Part shown: positions 54,298 to 62,789 of the stretch, piece after piece | Layout of the letters: every line of letters begins with the position of its first letter | Position numbering within the stretch: position 1 is the stretch's first letter | Program-made: the position numbers and the translations under genes | The notes under the pieces: generated by a model | The model's input: the letters and a program-made list of their open reading frames with translations, nothing else | What the model was told of the DNA's origin: nothing | Database searches by the model: none | NCBI GenBank assembly: GCA_002401695.1 | Contig: NVTV01000003.1 | Coordinates: forward strand, 124,001 to 188,000 | DNA from: Alphaproteobacteria bacterium | GTDB taxonomy: Bacteria > Pseudomonadota > Alphaproteobacteria > Micavibrionales > Micavibrionaceae | Direction: 5' to 3' | DNA length: 64,000 nt

Positions 54298-55305
54298 CTA
54301 TTTATTTTTACGGATTTTACGCCACTTCGCGACATTATTATTATGCTCGGATAAGGTTCTGGCGAAAGCATGACCGCCACTGCCATCCGCGACGAAATAG
54401 ATATAGCGATGCTCTTCGGGGTTTAGTGCCGCTTCAATCGCCGCGCGCCCCGGATTTGTAATCGGCCCCGGCGGAAGCCCGGCATAACGATAGGTATTAT
54501 ACGGCGAATCGACCTTCAAATCTTTCAGTAATAAGCGTCGCCCCAGCGGCCCTTTGCCTTCATTCTTAGGCTTGCCCTTGGTCAGCGCATAAATCACTGT
54601 CGGGTCGGTCTGTAACAACATTCCCTTGCGCAAGCGATTGATAAATACGCCCGACACTTTTCGATGCTCCAGCCCGATGGCGGTTTCTTTTTCAATGATA
54701 GAGGCCAAAATCAGTGCCTCTTCCTTTGTCTTTAGGGGCAAGTCGGGGCTGCGCGCTGCCCATGCTTCATCCAGAACCTTTTGCATCGCACTTTCCATGC
54801 GCCCGATAACATCCGCTATGGTTTCGCCTTTGGAATAGCTGTAGGTCTCTGGCAATAGGCTGCCTTCTGCCAGAGGCTCGATGCGCACGGTTTTTAATTC
54901 AGATGTTTGCATCAGCAGATTAACAATTTCGTGGCTGGTTAGGCCTTCGCGAATCGTCACATTGCGCTGCACGGTTTTGCCTTTTTCCAATACATCTAAA
55001 ATTTGCTTCATCGAAAGACGTGGCAGAATTTCATATTCTCCGGCTTTAAGTTTGCTGGCTTGTTCCGTCAGCCTGCCGCCATAGGTGAAAATCATGGGCG
55101 AATCGATTAAGCCTTCGTCAAGCAATATATCCGCAACGCCGCCAATATTCGCGCCGCGCGGCACAATGATGGTGACGGGCCGCTCTATCGTATTAGGCAT
55201 ATTAAATTTTTGATACGCCCACAAAGAGCCACCGGCTACGCCAAGCAAGCCCATGGTCGACAACAGAACAAATCCGCCTAATATGATTTTAAAGAACAGC
55301 TTCAT
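54298..55305 (-). CDS. mltG: Endolytic murein transglycosylase MltG
   Basis: A 335-residue MltG (YceG) that cuts nascent glycan strands and helps end peptidoglycan chains. There is one N-terminal membrane helix (residues 8-30), a LysM-like region (TIIVPRGANIGGVADIL) and the YceG catalytic domain with ALILASIIEKETAI (catalytic Glu), GVFINRLRKGMLLQTDPTVIYAL and the YNTYRYAGLPPGPITNPGRAAIEAAL signature. It follows fabF 15 bases later on the same strand, the conserved acpP-fabF-mltG order. Confidence 0.96.
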   Translation of the reverse strand: MKLFFKIILGGFVLLSTMGLLGVAGGSLWAYQKFNMPNTIERPVTIIVPRGANIGGVADILLDEGLIDSPMIFTYGGRLTEQASKLKAGEYEILPRLSMKQILDVLEKGKTVQRNVTIREGLTSHEIVNLLMQTSELKTVRIEPLAEGSLLPETYSYSKGETIADVIGRMESAMQKVLDEAWAARSPDLPLKTKEEALILASIIEKETAIGLEHRKVSGVFINRLRKGMLLQTDPTVIYALTKGKPKNEGKGPLGRRLLLKDLKVDSPYNTYRYAGLPPGPITNPGRAAIEAALNPEEHRYIYFVADGSGGHAFARTLSEHNNNVAKWRKIRKNK

Positions 55306-55320
55306 CCCGTAAACCGTGAC

Positions 55321-56592
55321 CTATACTTTGCTGAATATAAGAGACGCATTCGTACCGCCAAAGCCAAAGGAATTGGACAGAACCGCATCCACCTTTTTCT
55401 CTTTGGCAACTTTCGGCACCAAATCCATACCCTGACAATCATCCGATGGATTATCAAGATTAAGCGTTGGCGGGATAACACCCGTTTGCACGGCTTTCAA
55501 ACCATAAATCGCCTCAACCGCACCCGCCGCGCCCAGCAAATGCCCGATTGCGGATTTGGTTGACGACATGGAAACGCTGTCTAATGCATTGGCAAACATG
55601 CGCTTCACCGCGCCGAATTCAATGCCATCGCCCATAGGCGTAGATGTTCCATGGGCATTGATATAATCAATATCCTCAGGGTTTAGCTTGGCACGTTTTA
55701 GTGCCGCTTCCATTGCGCGGTAGCCACCATTGCCATCAGGGGCAGGCGAGGTGATATGATGCGCATCACCGGATAGGCCATAGCCAATCACTTCACCATA
55801 AATTTTCGCACCGCGTGCTTTAGCATGTTCATATTCTTCCAGCACAAGAATACCTGCACCCTCACCAATGACAAAGCCGTCACGATCACGATCCCACGGG
55901 CGTGAAGCCTCACTCGGGCGATCATTATAGCCTGTGGTTAACGCTCTGGCGGCAGCAAAGCCAGCCAAGCCAAGACGACAAACCGCGCCCTCTGCGCCGC
56001 CTGCAATCATCACATCAGCATCATCCAGTGCGATTAAACGCGCCGCATCACCAATGGCGTGTGTTCCTGTTGCACAGGCCGTTACAGCAGACAGATTAGG
56101 TCCACGGAAACCATATTTAATCGATACATGACCTGATGTTAAATTAATCAAAGACGCAGGCACAAAGAACGGAGAAATACGGCGTGGGCCGCGTTCATTC
56201 AATATCGTCGCCGTCTTATGAATTTCATCAAGACCGCCAATGCCTGAGCCAATTAGAACGCCTGTGCGGTTTAAATCTTCTTCTTCTGTTGGTGTCCATC
56301 CTGCATCTTCAATTGCTTCTTGCGCAGCGGCAATACCATAAGTGATGAAGATATCGACCTTACGCTGTTCCTTCGGATGTAGATAAAGATCGGCATTAAA
56401 TTCACCATTTTTCGGATTTTCGTCTGTTGTCTTAGGAATAATCCCTGCAATACGAGAGGTAATATCAGAGACATCAAAATGCTCGATTTTTCTAATCCCG
56501 CTTTTCCCGTTTGTAATCTCATTCCAATTATGATCAACACCATATCCAAGTGGGGAAACCATACCCATTCCGGTTACAACAACACGTCTCAT
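55321..56592 (-). CDS. fabF: 3-oxoacyl-[acyl-carrier-protein] synthase II
   Basis: A 423-residue condensing enzyme of fatty-acid elongation. The catalytic Cys is Cys173 in TACATGTHA; the two His of the CHH triad lie in NAHGTSTP and SAIGHLLGAAGA. It begins MRRVVVTGMGMVSPLG as usual. acpP lies 103 bases upstream on the same strand and supplies its acyl-carrier substrate. Confidence 0.97.
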   Translation of the reverse strand: MRRVVVTGMGMVSPLGYGVDHNWNEITNGKSGIRKIEHFDVSDITSRIAGIIPKTTDENPKNGEFNADLYLHPKEQRKVDIFITYGIAAAQEAIEDAGWTPTEEEDLNRTGVLIGSGIGGLDEIHKTATILNERGPRRISPFFVPASLINLTSGHVSIKYGFRGPNLSAVTACATGTHAIGDAARLIALDDADVMIAGGAEGAVCRLGLAGFAAARALTTGYNDRPSEASRPWDRDRDGFVIGEGAGILVLEEYEHAKARGAKIYGEVIGYGLSGDAHHITSPAPDGNGGYRAMEAALKRAKLNPEDIDYINAHGTSTPMGDGIEFGAVKRMFANALDSVSMSSTKSAIGHLLGAAGAVEAIYGLKAVQTGVIPPTLNLDNPSDDCQGMDLVPKVAKEKKVDAVLSNSFGFGGTNASLIFSKV

Positions 56593-56695
56593 ATTTTAAT
56601 CCTATATATTTAATTTTAACTCTAAAAAGCATCACAGCCCGCAAGCGGGCTGAAATTTATATTTATATTAAAGCATGCATTAAAGCGCTCTAAAC

Positions 56696-56935
56696 TTATT
56701 CACCAGAATTTTTTCCGATGAAGCTTACAGCATCACCAACAGTCTGGATGTCTTTGGCAGCATCGTCAGGGATATCAATACTGAATTCCTCTTCAAATGC
56801 CATTACCAACTCAACTGTGTCCAGAGAGTCTGCACCCAAATCATCGATGAAGCTTGCTGCTTCAACAACTTTGTCATCTTCTACGCCCAAATGTTCTATA
56901 ACGATCTTTTTGACGCGTTCAGCGATATCACTCAT
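56696..56935 (-). CDS. acpP: Acyl carrier protein
   Basis: A 79-residue ACP, strongly acidic, with the phosphopantetheine attachment Ser37 in [18 protein letters not shown]. It carries acyl chains through fatty-acid synthesis. fabG and fabD, which often precede acpP, are not in this window. Confidence 0.97.
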   Translation of the reverse strand: MSDIAERVKKIVIEHLGVEDDKVVEAASFIDDLGADSLDTVELVMAFEEEFSIDIPDDAAKDIQTVGDAVSFIGKNSGE

Positions 56936-57140
56936 GTTAATTCCTTACCTTTTTAAAACTTGTTTTAATCTTATAACGAACGAAGAGACATATTACTAGT
57001 CCCGACATTCATCCGCAACGCTTTACCATAGCGAAAAATAAATATAAAGCAGTTTTTGAAGAGAGGCATCCTTTACCGCTGTGGATAATATTTGAAATCT
57101 GGCGGATATTCAGCAAAATTAAAGAGATTCGAAAAAAAAA

Positions 57141-57170
57141 TTGTACTTAGGAACAGATTCTCGTTATCTT
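57141..57170 (+). promoter_or_regulatory. Weak candidate promoter of the dsbG-like gene
   Basis: TTGTAC at 57141-57146 and TATCTT at 57165-57170 are 18 bases apart, in the gap of about 275 bases between acpP and the dsbG-like gene. Both boxes deviate from consensus by two bases. No other structure was seen in this gap. Confidence 0.25.
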
Positions 57171-57211
57171 GCGAATGAACAATAATTGATTGATGAAAGG
57201 CTTATGCCCCG

Positions 57212-58081
57212 ATGACACAGAATAATCCTATAAAACAGATGCTTTTAACGTTTATCGCGGCATGCACCATGATGGGCTCTACCGCATCATTCGCGCAAGA
57301 TAATACACTGTTGCCGGAACTGCCAACGCCCATCAAAAACCTTGTCGATGAAGGCGCGCAAGTGCGCTTCCTTGGTAAAGATTTTGGTGTTGAGGGATGG
57401 GTTGCCATTAAAAATGGTCAGGAGCAATATTTTTATGTTCTGCCCAATAGTGGCGGTTTTATCTCTGGCATTCTTTTTGATGATAAAGGTCAAGCCGTTA
57501 CAATTAAACAAGTTAGTCGCCTGCGCGCACAAAATGGTGGCGCGCTGCTTGATACGCTCGCCGCAGACGCGCCGAGCAAAATCACCAATGAAACCACAGC
57601 CCAAAAATATGAATTCAAAACACCTTCGGAACAACTATTCTGGGATATTGAAAACAGCAATTGGATTCCGGTAGGTCAAGCAGGCACCCCCGTATTCTAC
57701 AGCTTTATTGATCCACAATGCCCGCATTGCCATACAATGATGAACGCGATGAAATCATATATCGATGATGGCCGCGTGCAAGTCAGACTTATTCCTGTTG
57801 GCTTTAAAGAAGAAACACGCGCACAAGCCGCTTTCCTTCTTGCAACGCCAGCACCGGCACAAGTTTGGTGGCGTCATTTGGCCGGTGATAAAACCGTGCT
57901 TCCTGCAAAACAGGAAATCAACCAGCAAGGTGTTCAAAGAAACCTATCCATCATGCAATCATGGAAACTTAACGTGACGCCTCTGATTATTTATCGCGGT
58001 AAAGATCAAAAAGTCAAAATCATCCGTGGCAAGGTTAAAGATATCGAGGCCCTTATAAGGGATCTTGGTGCACGCACTTAA
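57212..58081 (+). CDS. DsbC/DsbG-like periplasmic thiol-disulfide protein
   Basis: A 289-residue exported thiol-disulfide protein: signal peptide (cleavage near SFA-Q at residue 28), an N-terminal domain (about residues 35-120) like the dimerisation domain of DsbC/DsbG, and a thioredoxin fold with CPHC in IDPQCPHCHTMM. The cis-Pro is in LNVTPLIIYRG. It should reduce or isomerise disulfides in the periplasm. It is followed by a strong terminator and by the gene block leading to the dot genes. Whether it serves their folding is inference. Confidence 0.88.
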   Translation: MTQNNPIKQMLLTFIAACTMMGSTASFAQDNTLLPELPTPIKNLVDEGAQVRFLGKDFGVEGWVAIKNGQEQYFYVLPNSGGFISGILFDDKGQAVTIKQVSRLRAQNGGALLDTLAADAPSKITNETTAQKYEFKTPSEQLFWDIENSNWIPVGQAGTPVFYSFIDPQCPHCHTMMNAMKSYIDDGRVQVRLIPVGFKEETRAQAAFLLATPAPAQVWWRHLAGDKTVLPAKQEINQQGVQRNLSIMQSWKLNVTPLIIYRGKDQKVKIIRGKVKDIEALIRDLGART

Positions 58082-58094
58082 AAATTTAAATTAA

Positions 58095-58138
58095 AAGAGC
58101 AACGGGCAGACTCTAATAACTCTGCCCGTTGCTCTTCT
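58095..58138 (+). terminator. Strong rho-independent terminator after the DsbG-like gene
   Basis: A perfect 16-base inverted repeat (AAGAGCAACGGGCAGA and its complement at 58121-58136) with a 10-base loop, 14 bases after the stop. The T run is short (TTCTC), but the stem is long. It isolates the dsbG-like gene from the following block. Confidence 0.85.
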
Positions 58139-58150
58139 CATAGGTTGAGT

Positions 58151-59053
58151 ATGGAACGTTCCACATTTTTATCCTCTATCATGCATGATGTCGGCTTACC
58201 TTTAATCCGCGCGATTATTAAATACGGCCCCAATCAGAATGAAGACGCCATTGCCGCAGAGATGGCAACGCTTTTAACACAAACAGTGCAAAGTAATGAC
58301 TATATTAAAGACACGCTCGATATAAAGGAGCTTGCCACACAAAATTCAGAACTTCACCTTATTCTCACATCACTCTCCAGCAAGATCATTGCCGCACATT
58401 ATGAGCGAACAAAGACACCGCCGACAGATCAGGATTTAAAACGGTTTATGGGCGCGATTAATGCATTGCTTGCCTTCTCGGAAGACTATATGCCCATAAT
58501 AAGCCTCACAGAGGCCTACCCCGAAAATAAACAAACACCATCTGTCTCTCCCAGACACACAACTGACCTTACATATATAAGTGTATTTTTGCCTCTTATA
58601 AATGCAGTGGCCAGATTTTCGTTTGGGCTGAATGAAACCAGAATGATACAAAACGTCTCGGAAAGACTAAATGCACGCACAGCGCAGATACGTTCCAATC
58701 TTTTAGGCGACACACTTAACGATACGGATAAAAAATCCGCAGAGCTTTCTATCCTCGGCACATTGGTAGACCTTTACGCGTCATGCCATATGCAAGAAAT
58801 CGACAGGATAACCACATTAAGCAGCACAGCCCCGGACACACAAGACAGCACACAGCAAATTGAAAACATATGGATGCTCTTCGAACATCGGGTCTCCCTT
58901 CTCTTTGGGTTGGCGCGAGATGCCTCACTTACAGATATATCAGCAAACTTCACTGCTTTATTTGAAGAGGCGGAAGCGCTGGACGATATAGAAGCCCCAG
59001 AAGAAGAAGAAGAAGAAGAATACACACCTATGACTTTTTATAAAAAAAAGTGA
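58151..59053 (+). CDS. Hypothetical helical protein upstream of the dot genes
   Basis: A 300-residue protein of unknown family. It is mainly helical by composition and has no signal peptide. The last 30 residues are a Glu-rich run followed by YTPMTFYKKK. Several hydrophobic stretches (VFLPLINAVARFSFG) may be buried helices instead of membrane segments. The ATG at 58151 is used; a TTG two codons earlier is open. It lies 42 bases before the lytic transglycosylase gene on the same strand, which suggests it may belong to the secretion block. No direct evidence for function. Confidence 0.6.
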   Translation: MERSTFLSSIMHDVGLPLIRAIIKYGPNQNEDAIAAEMATLLTQTVQSNDYIKDTLDIKELATQNSELHLILTSLSSKIIAAHYERTKTPPTDQDLKRFMGAINALLAFSEDYMPIISLTEAYPENKQTPSVSPRHTTDLTYISVFLPLINAVARFSFGLNETRMIQNVSERLNARTAQIRSNLLGDTLNDTDKKSAELSILGTLVDLYASCHMQEIDRITTLSSTAPDTQDSTQQIENIWMLFEHRVSLLFGLARDASLTDISANFTALFEEAEALDDIEAPEEEEEEEYTPMTFYKKK

Positions 59054-59094
59054 CGCTCTAATATAATTATGCTTCTATCCATATCGTATAGTTT

Positions 59095-59538
59095 ATGGAA
59101 CACATCTCTCAGGAAAAAACATTGCCCGCCACAAAGATACTCGCCGCTTGCATGATGCTCGCATCCCAAACACATAACGTTCCACCTGCGGTTCTAGCCG
59201 GCATTTATCAGGCAGAAGGCGGCAAGGTAGGGCAGCAAGTCAAAAACACAAACGGCTCTTTTGATTTGGGGCCAATGCAAATTAATACAATATGGCTGCC
59301 CGAGCTTTCTAAAAAATGGGGTGTTAGCACCAATACCGCGCAACAATGGATACGCGATGACGCCTGCACAAACGTCGGTGTCGCGGCTTGGATTTTGCGC
59401 GGACACCTCAATGAGACCCACAGTTTATCAAAAGCATTGGAACATTATCACTCCAGAACACCAAAATATGGCAAAAAATACAAAAAACGAGTCTTAAACT
59501 TGATGAAAAAAAATGGACTCCTAAAAACAGACCGGTAA
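59095..59538 (+). CDS. Lytic transglycosylase (SLT domain), likely secretion-associated
   Basis: A 147-residue SLT-domain protein. The catalytic Glu is in AGIYQAEGG near residue 42, and the downstream FDLGPMQINTIW and YHSRTPKYGKKYKKRV segments are typical of VirB1-type transglycosylases, which open the cell wall for secretion machines. No strong signal peptide is seen; the N-terminus is weakly hydrophobic around ILAACMMLAS, so secretion mode is unclear. The neighbouring dotDCB genes support a role in the type IVB system, but this is inference. Confidence 0.75.
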   Translation: MEHISQEKTLPATKILAACMMLASQTHNVPPAVLAGIYQAEGGKVGQQVKNTNGSFDLGPMQINTIWLPELSKKWGVSTNTAQQWIRDDACTNVGVAAWILRGHLNETHSLSKALEHYHSRTPKYGKKYKKRVLNLMKKNGLLKTDR

Positions 59539-59727
59539 TCTTTATAGCGCAAGCTCAGACTTGCATTGACAGGGTATTTAATAACAAAACAGGTCGTATA
59601 TATTATCCGTTTTTAAAAAAAACATCATAAAACATACACAATAATGTCGGTTATTCTTGATTTGCGTTACGATTTTGTCTAGTATTTCCAATAGACTAAC
59701 TTGTCTTTAGTATTAGGGTTTTTAAAT

Positions 59728-60237
59728 ATGTATCGTAACTTTCTTATCTTGCCTTTGTTGTTCGGCCTCACATTTACATCAGGGTGTACGAATTCTTCTC
59801 CAAAATTCAGCAGTGGTAGCCCACAAATTGTTGCTTCACCGGATACGGTCTCTGCAATGCTTGCAGAGTCTGCGGATCGTGCATCTGCCGCACTGGAAAC
59901 ACTCGCCGCAGTAGAAAAGGCAAGAACGCCAGCCGCCGCGATGTCGCCAATTGGTGATGTCCCTGCAGAATTGCGCCGAACCATTACAGTGAACTGGGTT
60001 GGCCCGATTGAGCCAATCGCAAAAACGCTTGCAGATAGAGCCGGATATGGTTTCCTTGTTCTTGGTGCTGAACCAGCGATTGCCGCTGTCGTTTCAATTG
60101 ATGCAGAGAATACACGTGTTGTCGATGTTCTGCGCGATATAGGATTACAACTCGGTATGCGCGGTGACATCAAAGTTGATGCGCAGACACGTATGGTAGA
60201 AATCTATTACGCACCTAATTCAGGAATTGGCGGTTAG
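59728..60237 (+). CDS. dotD: Type IVB secretion lipoprotein DotD
   Basis: A 169-residue lipoprotein with the signal LLFGLTFTSGC, giving lipidated Cys20. The C-terminal half (VNWVGPIEPIAKTLADRAGYGFLVLG; VSIDAENTRVVDVLRDIGLQLG; IKVDAQTRMVEIYYAP) matches the periplasmic domain of DotD, which resembles a secretin N0 domain and helps hold DotH in the outer membrane core. The ATG at 59728 is used because upstream codons of the frame carry no signal. It starts the run dotD-dotC-dotB-icmT, equal in order to traH-traI-traJ-traK of plasmid R64. Confidence 0.88.
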   Translation: MYRNFLILPLLFGLTFTSGCTNSSPKFSSGSPQIVASPDTVSAMLAESADRASAALETLAAVEKARTPAAAMSPIGDVPAELRRTITVNWVGPIEPIAKTLADRAGYGFLVLGAEPAIAAVVSIDAENTRVVDVLRDIGLQLGMRGDIKVDAQTRMVEIYYAPNSGIGG

Positions 60238-60251
60238 AAAGGTTTTTTAAT

Positions 60252-61115
60252 ATGCGTTTTCTTTTAACAACAAGCCTTTGTGCGATCATTGCTGCGTCCG
60301 GCGCATTTATTGTGCCAAACACAGCGTACGCAGTTCTTCCCGTCGATAAGGAAGAACCGATCACAACAGCTGAAGAGCAACCGATTGAGCTTGAAGACAT
60401 CTTTGCTTATGAAGCTGTCGATGAAACCACACAAAATGAAGAATTACCCTTTGATATCAGAGCAGAGGCTCTGAAAGAGGCAGCCATTTCCTTCGGTGCG
60501 CGCGGTGGACTGGCAAAACGCACATATGAAATCAGACAAGAGCTTGACCTTCGGAAACGCTACCTTAATCGGATATTCAATTTTAGCCAGCTTTTGGTGT
60601 CCGCACCATCCGGCCTTTTGATTGAGCCACCTATTGTAACCGAATCAATGAATTCCATGCTGATCGATATTGATGGACAAACAGCTGCGGTTTCAGACAA
60701 GATATATAACATTATCCGTAATGCCCGCATCGTATCTGCGCCAAGAACATGGCACATATACCTTGAGCGCGAATGGGGCAAAGTGATGCCTCCGCCGGAT
60801 ATTCTTGTCCCTCAAAATGATAAAGAACGCGAATTATGGGTCGAATTTGCCGAAAAAGGCTGGGGATTCGGATGGCAACAGGCCGACGACATCTTCAAAA
60901 GCGATTTGGCGCGCTTGGAATCTGACTTTCAGGGTATGATTCGTTACCGAATGTTGTTGGCTCAAGGTATGATCTCTCCACCTTATGCACTTCAAGTTGA
61001 CCGTGGTATTACAGGCGGCGGCGATGAAATGCGCATTGGCGATCGCGCTGTTCAAATCACAGGTGTCCCCGAGCTTATGACTGGAGCTGAAACATGGAAG
61101 CCCGCAAGCCGGTAA
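60252..61115 (+). CDS. dotC: Type IVB secretion protein DotC
   Basis: A 287-residue DotC/TraI homologue. It has a signal peptide (cleavage near AYA-V) and then the family core: EAAISFGARGGLAKRTYEI, the FNFSQLL segment, IYNIIRNARIVSAPRTWHIYL, a FAEKGWGFGWQQADDIF patch and LESDFQGMIRYRMLLAQGMISPPYAL. Unlike Legionella DotC there is no clear lipobox, so it may be a soluble periplasmic protein. It would sit in the outer-membrane core complex with DotD and DotH. It overlaps dotB by 22 bases. Confidence 0.9.
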   Translation: MRFLLTTSLCAIIAASGAFIVPNTAYAVLPVDKEEPITTAEEQPIELEDIFAYEAVDETTQNEELPFDIRAEALKEAAISFGARGGLAKRTYEIRQELDLRKRYLNRIFNFSQLLVSAPSGLLIEPPIVTESMNSMLIDIDGQTAAVSDKIYNIIRNARIVSAPRTWHIYLEREWGKVMPPPDILVPQNDKERELWVEFAEKGWGFGWQQADDIFKSDLARLESDFQGMIRYRMLLAQGMISPPYALQVDRGITGGGDEMRIGDRAVQITGVPELMTGAETWKPASR

Positions 61116-62251
61116 GCCTTGTCAAGGCTGAAGATGATCACGCCAAAACATGGCCTGACGAACCCCAAAGATTTGCAGCAGAACACGTTGACAGCTTTCT
61201 GTTGTGGTGTGTAAAGCAAAATTCATCAGATATCACCATTCAGAGTGAACGCCCTGTATATAATGATATTTCCGGTGAGCTTTACCCTGGAACATTTCGT
61301 GTAATTGACGCTGCGGATATGGCCGTGTTTCTTGAAAAAATTTATGGCGCAGAGGCACAAGCACGCTTAGCGTCTGCAAAAGACCTCGACATATCCTATG
61401 AAATTCGCCCTGATCGCTACACCAGAATTCGCTTTCGTGTGAATATTACAGCTATCCTGTCCAAAGGGCGTGACGGCGCACAGATTACAATGCGTACCCT
61501 GCCCAGCGAGCCGCCAACGATGGATGACCTTTCTATAGAACAGGAAATCCGCGATGCATGGGCACCACGCCAAGGGCTGGTCGTCATAACAGGGCCAACT
61601 GGATCTGGTAAGAGTACGTTACTCGCCGCCGGAAATCGTATGCTTTTGGAACGCCCGCGCGGCTGTGGTAAAATGCTGACCTACGAATCGCCGATTGAAT
61701 ATGTGTATGACACAATCCACAGTCCGCGCTCTCTGGTCGCCCAAACAGAAATCCCACGCCATTTGCCAAACTTTGCGCATGGCATTAGAAACGCATTGCG
61801 CCGGAAACCGGAAATTATTCTGGTGGGTGAAGCGCGTGATCGCGAAACAATCAATGCCTCTATTGAAGCCGCACAAACTGGACATGCTGTTTACACAACC
61901 ACACACACATTGGGCGTCGCAAACACAGTGCAGCGCATGCTTTCCACCTATGACATGAGTGAACGCGAAGAGCGCGCCATCGCTCTGATTGAAACACTAC
62001 GATTAATCGTAACACAAGCCTTGGTCGCCCGTATTGGTGGCGGTCGTTGTGGTGTTCGTGAATGGATGAAATTCCCTGATGAGGTCAGAGAAAAGCTCAT
62101 GGATATGCATTTTACAAAATGGCCAAACGAAATACAAAGAATGCTTCCCCAATATGGGCAAAGCATGGAAAAAACTGCCGCGATAGCATTTGAAGAGGGC
62201 GCTATTGACAGACGTGCTTATTTATTGCTTTCATCCAGTACTGGATCATAG
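61094..62251 (+). CDS. dotB: Type IVB secretion ATPase DotB
   Basis: A 385-residue cytoplasmic ATPase of the PilT/VirB11-like class, required to power type IVB secretion. The Walker A motif GPTGSGKST lies at residues 167-175, the Walker B-like IILVGEARD at about 241-249, with an N-terminal ATP-binding domain (ITIQSERPVYNDISGELY) and the HAVYTTTHT histidine box. The start overlaps dotC and is preceded by GGAG. The length fits DotB/TraJ proteins. Confidence 0.93.
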   Translation: MEARKPVSLVKAEDDHAKTWPDEPQRFAAEHVDSFLLWCVKQNSSDITIQSERPVYNDISGELYPGTFRVIDAADMAVFLEKIYGAEAQARLASAKDLDISYEIRPDRYTRIRFRVNITAILSKGRDGAQITMRTLPSEPPTMDDLSIEQEIRDAWAPRQGLVVITGPTGSGKSTLLAAGNRMLLERPRGCGKMLTYESPIEYVYDTIHSPRSLVAQTEIPRHLPNFAHGIRNALRRKPEIILVGEARDRETINASIEAAQTGHAVYTTTHTLGVANTVQRMLSTYDMSEREERAIALIETLRLIVTQALVARIGGGRCGVREWMKFPDEVREKLMDMHFTKWPNEIQRMLPQYGQSMEKTAAIAFEEGAIDRRAYLLLSSSTGS

Positions 62252-62335
62252 GATTAATTAAGTTTAATTTAAATTTTATTTTGTAGAATGACTAAGTGGA
62301 TTTTATAATCATATAAACCATAAAAGGATAATGCA

Positions 62336-62632
62336 GTGAAAGAGCTCGAGAATATAGAAGCCAAAATGAATTGGCACTGGCGTGACACCATGCGTACCAT
62401 ACGTTTCATGGGGTTTGATGCACGTGTTGCATTCCTTGTTCCTGTTTGGCTTGTCTATCTAAGATGGTCCACAATCATCCTATCATTTTTAGTATTCTAC
62501 ACCTTTAAGTTCCTTGAAAATAAAGGGCTGACATTTCCCGCCGCTCTACGCGCTCTACGCTGTTGGGTCTTGGGACGCGCACGTCCGGGACAAATTGGCG
62601 TCAATGCACATAAATTCATAGATTACGGATAA
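62336..62632 (+). CDS. icmT: Type IVB secretion protein IcmT/TraK
   Basis: A 98-residue IcmT-like protein, with the family pattern WHWRDTMRTIRFMGFDARVAFLVPVWLVYLRWST, one to two membrane helices (about residues 25-52) and a basic C-terminal region (RALRCWVLGRARPG) that matches the pattern in Legionella IcmT and IncI TraK. Start is a GTG with AAAGG upstream. It follows dotB by 84 bases in the order seen in IncI plasmids. Confidence 0.85.
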   Translation: MKELENIEAKMNWHWRDTMRTIRFMGFDARVAFLVPVWLVYLRWSTIILSFLVFYTFKFLENKGLTFPAALRALRCWVLGRARPGQIGVNAHKFIDYG

Positions 62633-62789
62633 TTAGCCCATTGTTTTTATACGAAGGAAGCTGACTTAATGCTTGAATTATAAGCGTTTAGGGGATATTC
62701 TCTCATCGATAGGGATAATTATATTTCCTTTAAAAAGAATTTACAGCCTTTTGCGTATAATTCTCTAATGATGTTTAGGAATAAAAGAC

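Noticed and set aside
59566..59571. TTGACA as a -35 box upstream of dotD
   Set aside because: A perfect -35 sequence occurs, but no -10 box lies at a proper spacing; the first TATATT is 25 bases away.
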